Positions 43,191 through 52,900 of a stretch of DNA of 64,000 nucleotides are shown here, in pieces. The DNA is taken from the NCBI RefSeq assembly GCF_050003625.1, contig NC_134401.1, positions 69,978,537 through 70,042,536 on the forward strand, given 5' to 3'. Position 1 is the first letter of the stretch; each line of letters starts with the position of its first letter. A model generated the notes under the pieces. That model did no database searches. It saw nothing but the letters and a program-made list of their open reading frames with translations, and had not been told where the DNA came from. This DNA is from Haematobia irritans. Taxonomy: Eukaryota > Arthropoda > Insecta > Diptera > Muscidae. The position numbers and the translations under genes were made by a program.

Positions 43191-44880
43191 ATACAAAGGT
43201 ATGTGAACAGAGGCACTCCCCAAGGAGGAGTTCTATCACCTCTTCTTTGTAATGTTGCTATAAACAACCTTCTGGTTTCTCTAGAAAAAGAAAGGATAAA
43301 AGTGGTGGCATACGCAGATGATGTGGCGCTAGCAGTCAGGGGAAAATTCCCATCCAAAATCAGAGATATTATACAGAGAGCTCTCCGGATGACTGAGAAA
43401 TGGGCGAAAGATAATGGTCTTGGTGTAAATCCAGCAAAGACAGAAATAGTCATGTACTGCAAAGATCGCAAAACTCCCACGGTTAGGTCCATTTCCTTAG
43501 GGGGTACTGAAATTCCCTTTGGTGAGTGTGCAAAATACCTTGGCGTTATTTTGGACAGGAAGCTGAATTTTAGGCTTAATATTGAAGAGAGGGCGAGAAA
43601 AGGGCGGTAGCTTTGTACTCGTGCAAAAAGGCAATAGGGAAAAAGTGGGGAATAAGACCAAAAATTGTGCATTGGCTATATACGGCAGTAGTTAGACCTA
43701 TAATGCTATATGGTGTTGTAGTCTGGTGGCCGGCACTTCAGAAACCGACTTGTTTAGATAAAGTTCAGCGTAGGGCGAGCTTATGTATATCAGGCGCATT
43801 TAGTAAGACAGGAACAGACTCCCTTAATGTCATGCTACATCTATTGCCTTTAGACATTTTGGCCAAACAGTCAGCTGCAACAACGGCTGTGCGGTTGCGC
43901 GAGCAATCGCTGTGGTCGGAAAAAATGTACGGTCATAGTTCGGTCCTCAAAATAATGCCTGATGTGCCTAACGTAGTGGATTACACCCTGGCAAAACCAC
44001 TTTTCGATAAAAAGTTTGAAACTCTAATTCCCAGCAGTGAGGCGTGGTGTACACAGACCCCGGGGAATAAAAGATATATAGATTTCTATACTGATGGCTC
44101 CAAATTGAATGGACAAGTGGGGTTCGGAGTATATTCTAAAGATCTGGAAATTCGAATAGCGAAAAGATTACCTAATCACTGTAGTGTTTTTCAGGCTGAA
44201 ATATTGGCAATAATAGAGGTGGTGAATTGGCTGAGAAGTAATGTTCCAACAAATATTGGCATTAATATATACTCAGACAGTCAACCTGCAATAAAATCCT
44301 TGGACTCTGTGTTCCTTAACTCGAAAACGGTCATAGACTGCCGAAAATCTCTCAACGAGATGGCTGAGCAGTACAATATTCACCTAATATGGGTGCCTGG
44401 CCATAGGAACATACCGGGGAACAGCGAAGCAGATGTGTTAGCAAGGCTAGGAACTACCTTACATATTCCAGTGGAACTAGAATCTGTTGGTATGCCTCTG
44501 GCCACCTGCAAGCTCTTACTGCGTGAGAAGGCTGTTATGATGGCCAATATTCGATGGGAAAATTGCAAGGGTTGTAACGACACCAAGCAAATATGGCCCC
44601 ATTTAAACTTAAACCGCACGCTAGATATGCTAGTGTTCTCAAGGCGTCAGATAGCACTCCTAATATCTGCTATAACGGGTCGCTGACTGATAGGCGAATT
44701 TGCAAAAACTATAGGTGCGAAGTATAATGACTATTGTATAAGCTGTCATGACGTGGAGGAAAAGGAATCAATTAAACACCTCTTGTGTGAGTGTCCTGCT
44801 TTTTGTGTAAGACGTAAGCGAATTTTAGGAGCATATAGCTTTAGATTACTGGCTGACCTGGAAAACGTTAACTTAAGCAG
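43191..44880 (+). pseudogene. LOA-like LINE ORF2 reverse transcriptase end, RNase H and knuckle, copy D
   Basis: Continues after the nested LINE: RGTPQGGVLSPLLCNVAINN, AYADDVALAVRGK (catalytic YADD), GECAKYLGVILDRKLNF, a frameshift near 43608, then the connection domain. RNase H has FYTDGSKLNG, FQAEILAI, IYSDSQPA and GHRNIPGNSEADVLARLG, so all four acidic positions can be seen. A TGA at 44684-44686 interrupts before the C-terminal knuckle CISCHDVEEKESIKHLLCEC (about 44735-44800). Confidence 0.87.
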
Positions 44881-44990
44881 TTTGTTAATGTTTTTGGAGC
44901 AATCTGGTTGGTTTCACAAAAGTAAATAATAGAGAAGGTTCAGTGGTTAAGACTAGAAGTGCCCATATGTAATAGGTACTTTTAGTTAAA

Positions 44991-45071
44991 TGTGGTATCA
45001 CAATGGACTGAATAGTCTAAGTGAGCCTGAAATTTAATCGGGCTGCCACTTTAACCTAACCTAACCTAACC
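44991..45071 (+). other. LINE 3' end shared with the SINE, plus CCTAA tail
   Basis: TGTGGTATCACAATGGACTG, AATAGTCTAAGTGAGCCTGA and CGGGCTGCCAC also form the 3' end of the SINEs at 8421-8773 and 28469-28827. The tail is TTTAACCTAACCTAACCTAAC. GACTGAATAGTC can form a small stem-loop, the kind of structure a LINE reverse transcriptase recognises. Confidence 0.85.
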
Positions 45072-45085
45072 ATCGCCGTTTTATT

Positions 45086-46003
45086 GATGGTTATGCCACT
45101 ATATTTCCACTTACGGAGTTATTATCAAATAAAGGGCTTTTGTTTGGAATAACGAAGCTCAAAGAGCATTTGACGAACTAAAAGAAAAACTGACGACGGC
45201 ACCGTTTCTGATAAACCCGGACTATGAGAAACCCTTTATAGTGCAATGTGACGCCAGCACACACGGAATAGGGGCAGTTCTGGCACAGGCTGACGAAGAC
45301 GGAAATGAGAGACCTATTGCCTTTATGTCCCATAAGCTAAATAAAAATCAACGAAATTATACAGTAACCGAATTAGAATGCTTAGCGGTAGTTATGGCAA
45401 TAGCTAAGTATGAGCCATATATAGAGGGACATAATTTCAAAGTGATTACGGATCACGCCAGCCTTCAGTGGCTTATGAGCCAAAAAGATTTGTCTGGGCG
45501 TTTGACGAGGTGGTCGTTGAAGCTCCACGACCTTACGACTACGACTTTACAATTGAACACAGGAAAGGTCGCTTCAATGTAGTTCCGGATACCTTATCAC
45601 GTGTACACGAAAACGAAGTAAACACGTTTAATGTAGACATGGAAGCATTGCCTGTTATAGACTTAGAGTCGTGTGCCTTCGATACGGTTAAATACCGAGA
45701 ACTAAGAAATGAGAAAGCAAATTTACCGGATTTTAAAGTTTTGGAACCTGGAGAGAATTCGACGATTTTTATACTGGTCCGGTCTTGTAAAAGATGTCAA
45801 AGATTATATAAGAAACTGCGATTTGTGCAAGACTTCCAAAACACCGACATCTATATTAAGGCCGCCTCTTGGGCGAATCAGAAAGGCATTTTCAAAGATT
45901 GCTTGGAGATTTAATTGGTCCATTACCTCGGCCGAAGTCTGGCTTTATAGGGATTCTTATACTATATCATTTTTCCAAATACATTGTGCACGAATCTGGA
46001 AAA
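45086..46003 (+). pseudogene. Ty3/gypsy pol, part 2 (RNase H and integrase N-terminus)
   Basis: Continues the pol broken at 39095. Connection sequence, then RNase H: FIVQCDASTHGIGAVLAQAD, ELECLAVVMAIAKYEPYIEG and VITDHASLQWLMSQKDL. A frameshift near 45530 precedes IEHRKGRFNVVPDTLSRVHE. The integrase zinc-binding region follows with IRNCDLCKTSKTP (about 45815) and LLGDLIGPLPRPKSGF at the start of the core. It ends where a duplicated patch and foreign sequence intervene at about 45994-46344. Confidence 0.85.
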
Positions 46004-46344
46004 ATTAGAAATTTCACTAAACCTGAAATCGCTAAACAGGCAATAGGTCTGGATGAAGCTTATGTTACACGTTTAGTGTCATTATTAAATAAGTACAGTC
46101 ACTGATTTGCTGAGCAGTTATCAGAATTGGGAAATATAAATCTTTCAGATATGAAAATAACACTAACTGATGATACTCCAGTATCATATAAACCATATCG
46201 GATGTCTTGGTCTGAGAGGAAAATCGTTCGAGAAATGATCAAAGAGTTAAAGGATGCTCACCTCATTCAGTACTCATCATCATCGTATTCTAGCTCTATT
46301 CTTTTAGTCAAAAAGAAAACATAATGATGAGAGAAACATCATCG
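45994..46344 (+). pseudogene. Foreign Ty3/gypsy fragment (reverse transcriptase N-terminus)
   Basis: Encodes FAEQLSELGNINLSDMKITL, TPVSYKPYRMSWSERKIVRE and LIQYSSSSYSSSILLVKKKT, the start of a Ty3/gypsy reverse transcriptase of a different family from the surrounding pol (compare MEKELAKELDRMLALGV). It lies inside the integrase and is bracketed by two copies of an integrase segment (45929-45993 and 46343-46404). Confidence 0.72.
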
Positions 46345-46716
46345 GACGAAGTCTGGCTTTATAGGGATTCTTATCATACTAGATCATTTTTCCAAATACA
46401 CATTTATTTATTTATTTTATTTTATTTATTTATTTAATAGTTTGGCGTACCGACAACGGTACTCAATTGCGAAGCAAGGAATTCGAAAAACTAGTAAATA
46501 AGTATGGGATTAGACATCAATTTACAGCTGTTTGTAGCCCGCGTGCGAACGCGAGCGAGTGAGTCAATCGGATTGTGAATGAGGCATTACGTTCGTATGT
46601 GTGGTCAGATCAAAAGTTGTGGGATAAATATTTGGGTACTATAAATTGTTCGCTCCGAAATAGCCATCATGAGAGTATAGGGAGGTGGCCCTATGAGATT
46701 GTGTTCGGACAGACAA
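46343..46716 (+). pseudogene. Ty3/gypsy pol, part 3 (integrase core)
   Basis: Starts with the second copy of the duplicated integrase segment, then an (ATTT)n run at 46403-46439 that replaces part of the core. The integrase resumes with RTDNGTQLRSKEFEKLVNKY (second catalytic Asp, about 46448) and a segment with PRANASE, then WDKYLGTINCSLRNSHHESI. One stop at the expected Glu region near 46560. It breaks at FGQT (46716), where a minus-strand LINE is inserted. Confidence 0.83.
46403..46439. repeat. (ATTT)n simple repeat in integrase
   Basis: Run of ATTT/ATTTT units within the Ty3/gypsy integrase, replacing coding sequence. Confidence 0.8.
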
Positions 46717-46851
46717 GGTTAGGTTAGGTTAAGTGGCAGCCCGATTAAGACTCAGGCTCAATTAGACTATTCAGTCCATCGTGATACCACATTAACTAAA
46801 AGTACTTATTACATATGGGCACTTCTAGTTTTAACTGTTAAACCTTCTCGA

Positions 46852-49800
46852 TTATTTTCTTCTGTTGAACCAACCAGATTGTTCCAAAAACATTAGCAGA
46901 CTGCTTAAGTTAACGTTTTCCAGGTCCGCCAGTAATATGAAGCTATATGCCCCTAAAATTTGCTTACGCCTTACACAAAATGCAGGACACTCACACAAGA
47001 GGTGTTTTATTGATTCCTTTTCCTCCGCATCATGACAGCTCATACAATAGTCATTATACTTCGCACCAATAGTTTTTGCAAAATCGCCTATCAGGCAGCG
47101 ACCCGTTATAGCAGATATCAGGAGTGATATCTGGCGTCTCGAGAACACTAGCATATCTAGTGTGCGGTTTAAGTTTAAATGGGGCCATATTTGCTTGGTG
47201 TCGTTACAACCCTTGCAATTCTCCCATCGATCATTTGCCATCATGACAGCATTCTCACGCAGTAAGAGCTTGCAGGTAGCCAGAGGCATACCAACAGATT
47301 CTAGTTCCCCTGGAATATGTAAGGTAGTTCCTAGCCTTGCTAGCTCATCTGCTTCGATGTTCCCCGGTATGTTCCTATGGCCAGGCACCCCTATTAGGTG
47401 AATATTGTGCTGATCAGCCATCTCATTGAGAGATTTGCGGCAGTTGATGGCCGTTTTCGAGTTGAGGAACACAGAGTCCAAGGATTTTATTGCAGGTTGA
47501 CTGTCTGAGTATATATTAATGTCAATACTGCTTGGAGCATTACTTCTCAGCCAATTCACCACTTCTCTTATTTCTAATATTTCAGCCTGAAAAACACTAC
47601 AATGATCAGGTAATCTTTTCGCTATTCGAAGTTCCAGATCTTTAAAATATACTCCGAAACCCACTTGGTAATCCAATTTGGAGCCATCAGTCTATATATC
47701 TATATATCTTTTATTCCCCGGGGTTCGTGTACACCACGCCTCACTGTTGGGAATTAGAGTCTCAAACTTATTGTCGAAAAGTGGTCTCGCCAAAGTGTAA
47801 TCCACTACGTTGGGCACATCAGGCATTATTTTGAGGACCGAACTGTGACCGTAACTTTTTTCCGACCACAGCGATAGCTCGCGCAACTGCACAGCCGTTG
47901 TTGCAGCTGACTGTTTGGCCAAAATGTCTAAAGGCAATAGATGCAGTATGACATTAAGGGAATTTGTTCCTGTCTTGCTGAGTGTACCCGAGATACACAA
48001 GCACGCCATACGCTGAACTTTGTTGGCTGGTGAAGTTCCGGCCACCAGACTACAACACCATATAGCATGATAGGTCTAACCACTGCCGTGTATAGCCAAT
48101 GCACAATTTTTGGTTTTAGTCCCCACTTTTTCCCTATTGCCTTTTTGCACGAGTATAAAGCTACCGTTGCTTTCCTCGCCCTCTCTTCAATATTAAGTTC
48201 AGCTTCCTGTCCAAAATAACGCCAAGGTATTTTGCACACTCACTAAAGGGAATTTCAATACCCTAAGGAAATGGGCCTAACCGTGGGAGTTTTGCGATCT
48301 TTGCAGTACATGACTAGTTCTGTCTTTGCAGGATTTACCCCAAGACCATTATCTTTTGCCCATTTCTCAGTCATCCGGAGGGCTCTCTGTAGAGATATTA
48401 TACTGTTGATAATATCTCTACAGAGATGGGAATTTTCCCCTGACTGCCAGCGCCACATCATCTGCGTATGCCACCGCTTGTATCCTTTCTTTTTCTAGGG
48501 AAACCAGAAGGTCGTTTATAGCAACATTCCAAAGAAGAGGTGATAGAACTCCTCCTTGAGGAGTGCCTCTGTTCACATACCTTTGTATGTTTGCTTGTCC
48601 TAGTGTGGCTGAAATGCGTCTCTTCCTTAGAAGTTCGTCTAACAGCCTAAGTATACATGAATCAACATTCAGAGTTGTCAGTTCATTTAATATCAAGCTC
48701 GGATGGACGTTATTGAACGCCCCTTCGATGTCTAGAAAAGCCACGATTGTGTATTCTTTGACAGATAGTGAGCTTGCAATAAAGCTGACTATTTCATGTA
48801 ATGCGGTCTCAGTAGACCTGCCCTTCGAGTATGCATGTTGTCGTTTCGACGGCAAAATTGAATCGACGCTAGTTCTAAGATAAATATCTATCATCCTCTC
48901 CAGAGTCCTAAGTAGGTATGAGGATAAGCTGATTGGTCGTAAATCCTTCGCACTCGAGTGAGAGGCTTTTCCCGCCTTAGGTATGAAAACGACTTTTGTT
49001 TCCCTCCACTTTCCTGGAATATATGCTAAGTTGATACATCCTATATATATCGCCGACAACCAGGGGATACTTCTGTCAGCCACCGCTTGTAACTCCGCCG
49101 GAGTAATTCCATCAGGTCCGGGGGATTTGAATGATCCAAAGCTATTTAACGTCCATTTTATTCTAGATTCCGATATAATTTCCTCGCTGAGCCACTGTGG
49201 CACCGCCAGTACATGGTTCAACCGTCTGATTTCCGGGAAAATGTGTGTCCAATAGTACCTCCAACGTCTCCTCATTGGACGTTGTCCAATTGCCCTCCGA
49301 TGTTTTAATGAAACCTGGAGCGGAGTTCGTGGATGCTAGCACCTTCCGTAGTCTGGAAGCCTCGGACGTATTCTCAATGCTGCTGCAGTAATCATTCCAA
49401 GAGTTATGTTGAGCCTTTCTCAGTTCTCGCTTGTATCCTCTCAGATTCTTCTTGTAAGCGTCCCAATCCACAGGAGTTCTGGTGGACTTTGTTTGCTAAA
49501 GAGCTTCCTTCACGATTTCCTCATATTACCTAACTCCGTAGACCACCATGGTGGTCGATTTTCCCCCCTTGGGTTTCCTCTAGGGCATGCAGCTTTCAGT
49601 GAAATGTTGAAGGCCTTAGTAATCCTCTCCACTGTGTGTTCGATAACTTGGACAGTGCTCATATTTGTCTCTGGTATTTCTGGTATCATCATATTGAACG
49701 ATTCCCTATACCTATTCCAGTCAGCTTTCCTAACATTTGGCGGAAATATGGTCTTGGTGGTATGAACATCAAATTTGAAACTGATGTAGCGATGATCTGA

Positions 49801-50424
49801 GAAGCTGTGTTCACTTAAAACCTGCCAATCAGATATCATTTCATTCAGTTCTTGCGAGGCCAAGGTGACGTCCAAAACCTCTTGCCTGTTTTTAGTAACA
49901 ACGGTTGGGGCATCTCCCTTATTGCAAACTACCAAATTAGTACGCAAAATAAACTCTAGGAGTGACTCTCCTCTTGTATTAATGTCACCACTTCCCCATA
50001 TACTATGATGTGCATTTGCATCGCATCCCATAATGAGTTTTGTCTTTGTTTTCAATGACTCCTCAACTAAGGTGTTAACGGCACATGGAGGCATCTCCCT
50101 ATCATGTCCCATGTAGACCGAAGATACCCAATATTTGCATTTGGCTATTTCTAAATTGGCAACGACAGTGTCTGTATTGCACATTGAAGGAAGCAGAAAC
50201 AAGTTGAGCTCGTTTTTAGCAATTATACAGGCTCGATTTACATCATTACCACTATACTGCAATAGCTTGAACCCCGGAGAACTTAATTCACATATTTTGT
50301 TTCTATAAACATATGGTTCTTGAATAAGAACTATATCTATGTCCCCTTTCATCAGGAGAACTTTGAAGGCAGCACATGCAGCCTTACAATGGTGAAGATT
50401 TATCTGGAGGATCCGTAGGACCAT
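46852..50424 (-). pseudogene. LOA-like LINE ORF2, copy F
   Basis: Starts MVLRILQINLHHCKAACAAF at 50424. Endonuclease: IDIVLIQEPYVYRN, IMGCDANAHHSIWGS and HSFSDHRYISF. A frame change near 49500 is followed by a linker (KRELRKAQHNSWNDYC) and a second change near 49250. Reverse transcriptase: SPGPDGITPAELQAV, VAFLDIEGAFNNVHP, RGTPQGGVLSPLLWNVAIND and AYADDVAL (about 48455). Then breaks near 48400-48250 with a small palindrome (TATTATACTGTTGATAATAT). RNase H: FGVYFKDLELRIAK, FQAEILEI, IYSDSQPA and GNIEADELARLG, followed by the knuckle CMSCHDAEEKESIKHLLCEC. At least five frameshifts. Confidence 0.85.
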
Positions 50425-51427
50425 CGAGATTTTCAACAACCGTCACATCAGCCGTTTCAATCGAGTCATCAAGAATATCCTCTTCAGAGATCTCGGTGAC
50501 TCTCGCAATAACCATAGGTTCAAGTTTGGTGAGTTTTGAGGCAGTAGAAACCTCCTCTTGCATACGGTGTCTATCCAAGTCTGCATCTTTGGTATCTCCC
50601 TCGACTTCGCAAGAGGATCCGCTTATTTCTGATTTAGACAGAGACTTGTCGATTTCCGAATCCTTTAGCTGATCGTTTTTATATACCTTCATTTGTATAT
50701 AATGAAAGCCATAACATACACGGCCCTGAGACTTTGCTAGATGTGGCAAAGACTGAGTGTTCAATATAAACACTGCATGCCCTCTTGGTCCATCCACTTC
50801 GTCCAAACGGCCAACCTTAAAATCAGCTGTTGGAAGATCTGGATTGCATTGTTTCAGTTTATTTAAAATAGATTCAGGGTCAAGAGGGTTTGCAGGTATC
50901 CACGCATGTGCTCTAGGTCTAGCCGGTATGTCTTCTTCTCGACTAACTCTAGAGCAGCTCCTAAAAAATGCTATAGACCTCAAATGCGACTAGCTTAAAT
51001 CGTCCTTGATACCAACCAGCCTCTTGGTGTCGAGGATCTGGGCCGGGAAACATTTTCAGCACCTGTGAGTAGACGCCAGACAAAGCATTCTCAATTTCCC
51101 CCATTTTTGCTTTGGAACCATACCGTCCAATGCTCCTTTATTAATTATAGCCATCACAAGGCTGTCTTTAGCAACTGAGGCAAACGATCGTTGATCCCTT
51201 TTGGAGGATGGCAGCTCATCCGGTGATCGTTCCCTTTTCGAGCCTCAAGAATTCCTTGAGCCCATTTTAAGGAATCGCTTTGTTTAGCCGACGACGTGCT
51301 TGGGTCGACTGATCCTAATCTCTTTAGGATAAACAAAGCATTTCTGCGTTCCTTGAATCTCTTTCGTGAGGGATTACCTCTTTTGATGCCGTTACCTTGG
51401 AAAAGGTTCGACTTGTCAAAGTGTCGC
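50384..51427 (-). pseudogene. LOA-like LINE ORF1, copy F, 5' truncated
   Basis: Begins within the basic N-terminal region (about 51427), then FILKRLGSVDPSTSSAKQ and DSLKWAQGILEARK. A frameshift near 51235 and a disrupted patch at 50960-51000 follow. From about 50950 it is clean: PARPRAHAWIPANPLDPESI, LPTADFKVGRLDEVDGPRGH to the stop at 50384. It overlaps ORF2 by 41 nt. Confidence 0.78.
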
Positions 51428-52036
51428 CAGACAATGATGACACATGGAAAGGACTATGCTATTTTAAGAAATTTAAATTTACTAGCCGAAATAGATGTGC
51501 ATATAGAGAGACAGGATGAGTTTTCATTAATACGCGGGACTGTCAAAGTGCATTTGAAAAAGGCTTATGAAAAAACAAACGAACGTACAATTTGCGTTCC
51601 CGAGCAAAAGAGTTTATTAAAGGGCAAGAAGTTATCAGACGATTTTTTTTTAAAGCTCAAAGATTGATGGATTCAGTGCTAAGCTAGCTCCGATTGGTAG
51701 GAAAACGGTTGTTAAGCGTAAAGGTGGGTATTAAGTTCGAGTTTAGCCGCTAAAATCGCTAAAGTGAAAACTAAATTAGTAAAAAAAGGCATAAATTTAT
51801 ACATATTTGTTGCAAATTTTATTATAACTTGATGGGGAATAGCCAAAAGCAAATTTTCACAAAGTTTGTATTCCTTAAAGTGGATTAATTAAGAAAAGTA
51901 ATCGTGAAAATATGGCGATTTTAGCGGATAAACTCGAACTTAATACCCACCTTAAAGTAGGAAATGTATATTATGAGCTGCAAGACACGGATGGAGGAAG
52001 TACAGGAATATACCACGCGAAATATATTTGGGAATA
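51428..52036 (+). pseudogene. Ty3/gypsy pol, part 4 (integrase C-terminus)
   Basis: Resumes directly after the minus-strand LINE (GKDYAILRNLNLLAEIDVHI, then KKAYEKTNERTICVPEQK). A 231-bp MITE at 51722-51952 interrupts after a basic RKTVVKR-like segment. The frame then gives VGNVYYELQDTDGG and GIYHAKYI, which resembles the GPY/F domain at the end of Ty3/gypsy integrases. This marks the end of a pol gene that starts near 37930. Confidence 0.8.
51722..51952. mobile_element. Harbinger-type palindromic MITE, copy 1
   Basis: A 231-bp element whose ends are long inverted copies (AGGTGGGTATTAAGTTCGAG, then TTTAGCCGCTAAAATCGC with small differences), flanked by TAA at 51719-51721 and 51953-51955. The 3-bp TAA duplication fits PIF/Harbinger. 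It interrupts the integrase C-terminus. Related copies lie at 63732-63963 and, partly, 63293-63470. Confidence 0.82.
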
Positions 52037-52585
52037 GCAAAAGATTTTTTTAACAGTGATGAAATTTGTAAGTACTCTAGACTTGTGCATAGGATGCTTT
52101 GGAAGAAACAAAATTGTATCGAGGAGGTGTAAAATTGAAAAAATTTTGAAAGAAGAAAAATCGATTGTCGTTTGAAAAAGAAAACGAAAAATAATTGTCG
52201 CTTAAAAAAAAGAAAAGAAAATTTATTGTCGCTTAAAAAAAGGACAAATTTTGAGAAGGCAGGGACGAAAATTTGGCAAGGGAAAGCATTAAGTGAGAAA
52301 AGAGGATTTTGTTTGTGATCGAATGTATAGAAGAAAAGCTGTTGATACGAAACCCTAGCTGCAGTCTTGAAGACATATGAGCATTGTAACAAGATCCCTA
52401 CCAAGATAAGAAATATTTGGAAGAACTTTGTTGGTAGAAAACTTGCCTTTGTTCATTTGTCCTTGGCATTCAAATGCCCTTTGTATTCAATTTTCCTTGG
52501 AATGGCGAAAGTTAATTGATGGTTTTACTAACATCGACCGCACTTGAAATATACTGATTATCGATATTGCGTTAATTAAATCAGA
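52037..52585. other. DNA after Ty3/gypsy pol, possible LTR
   Basis: No gene. A purine-rich GAGGAGG at about 52118-52124 is followed by TGTAAAA and might be a polypurine tract and LTR start. Three copies of ATTGTCGYTTRAAAAA occur at about 52162-52245. Without a second LTR this is unproven. Confidence 0.35.
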
Positions 52586-52594
52586 AGCAAACGA
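52586..52594. other. 9-bp target duplication, left
   Basis: AGCAAACGA, repeated exactly at 61489-61497 on the other side of the 8.9-kb inverted-repeat element. Confidence 0.88.
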
Positions 52595-52900
52595 ATGTGT
52601 GTGAAGATAAATTTTAAAATTTAACTTTAACAGAGCAATTTTAACAGGTTAACAGAGCTATGTTAACGGTTAACAGAGCTCTTTTATGTAAAAAAATTGG
52701 AAATTTGAATTTAATTTTAGATTAAAACTTAAAAAATGGCGTTGTATGTGCATTAAAATTAAAAAACAACTCAATAATAATAGAAAACACAATGAGTAAT
52801 AACTAACTTAAAGGAATATTGGGAGTATATATCTCAGAACTGTTAAAGAATGGCTGGTTGCAAAAATAAGTGGTAATAAATTGATTTGTTTAAAGTATGA
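52595..52900. repeat. Left terminal unique segment of the Foldback-like element
   Basis: About 305 bp before the tandem repeats start. TTAACAGAGC-type motifs occur three times near the tip (about 52627-52680), one with ATGTTAACGGTTAACAG, and are mirrored at 61400-61455. These may be transposase-binding sites. The segment is matched almost base for base at 61183-61488. Confidence 0.82.

Larger units (their letters stand above)
39096..45071 (+). mobile_element. LOA/I-like LINE, copy D, inserted in Ty3/gypsy pol
   Basis: Flanked by a perfect 14-bp target duplication ATCGCCGTTTTATT (39082-39095 and 45072-45085). The 5' end is ATTATTCAACCGTCG and the 3' end the shared SINE/LINE sequence plus AACCTAACCTAACCTAAC. 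It appears full-length at both ends but has an internal deletion at about 41397 and contains another LINE at 41553-43190. Confidence 0.93.
46717..51427 (-). mobile_element. LOA/I-like LINE, copy F, inserted in Ty3/gypsy integrase
   Basis: Minus-strand LINE with a 7-bp target duplication CAGACAA (46710-46716 and 51428-51434). The 3' end with TTAGG-strand tail lies at 46717; the 5' end is truncated within ORF1, near the TLTSRTFSKV position. At about 4.7 kb it is the most complete uninterrupted copy here. Confidence 0.9.

Noticed and set aside
51952..52404. 150-codon minus-strand frame after Ty3/gypsy pol
   Set aside because: Low-complexity Phe-rich translation of AAA-rich sequence; the plus strand contains the integrase end.
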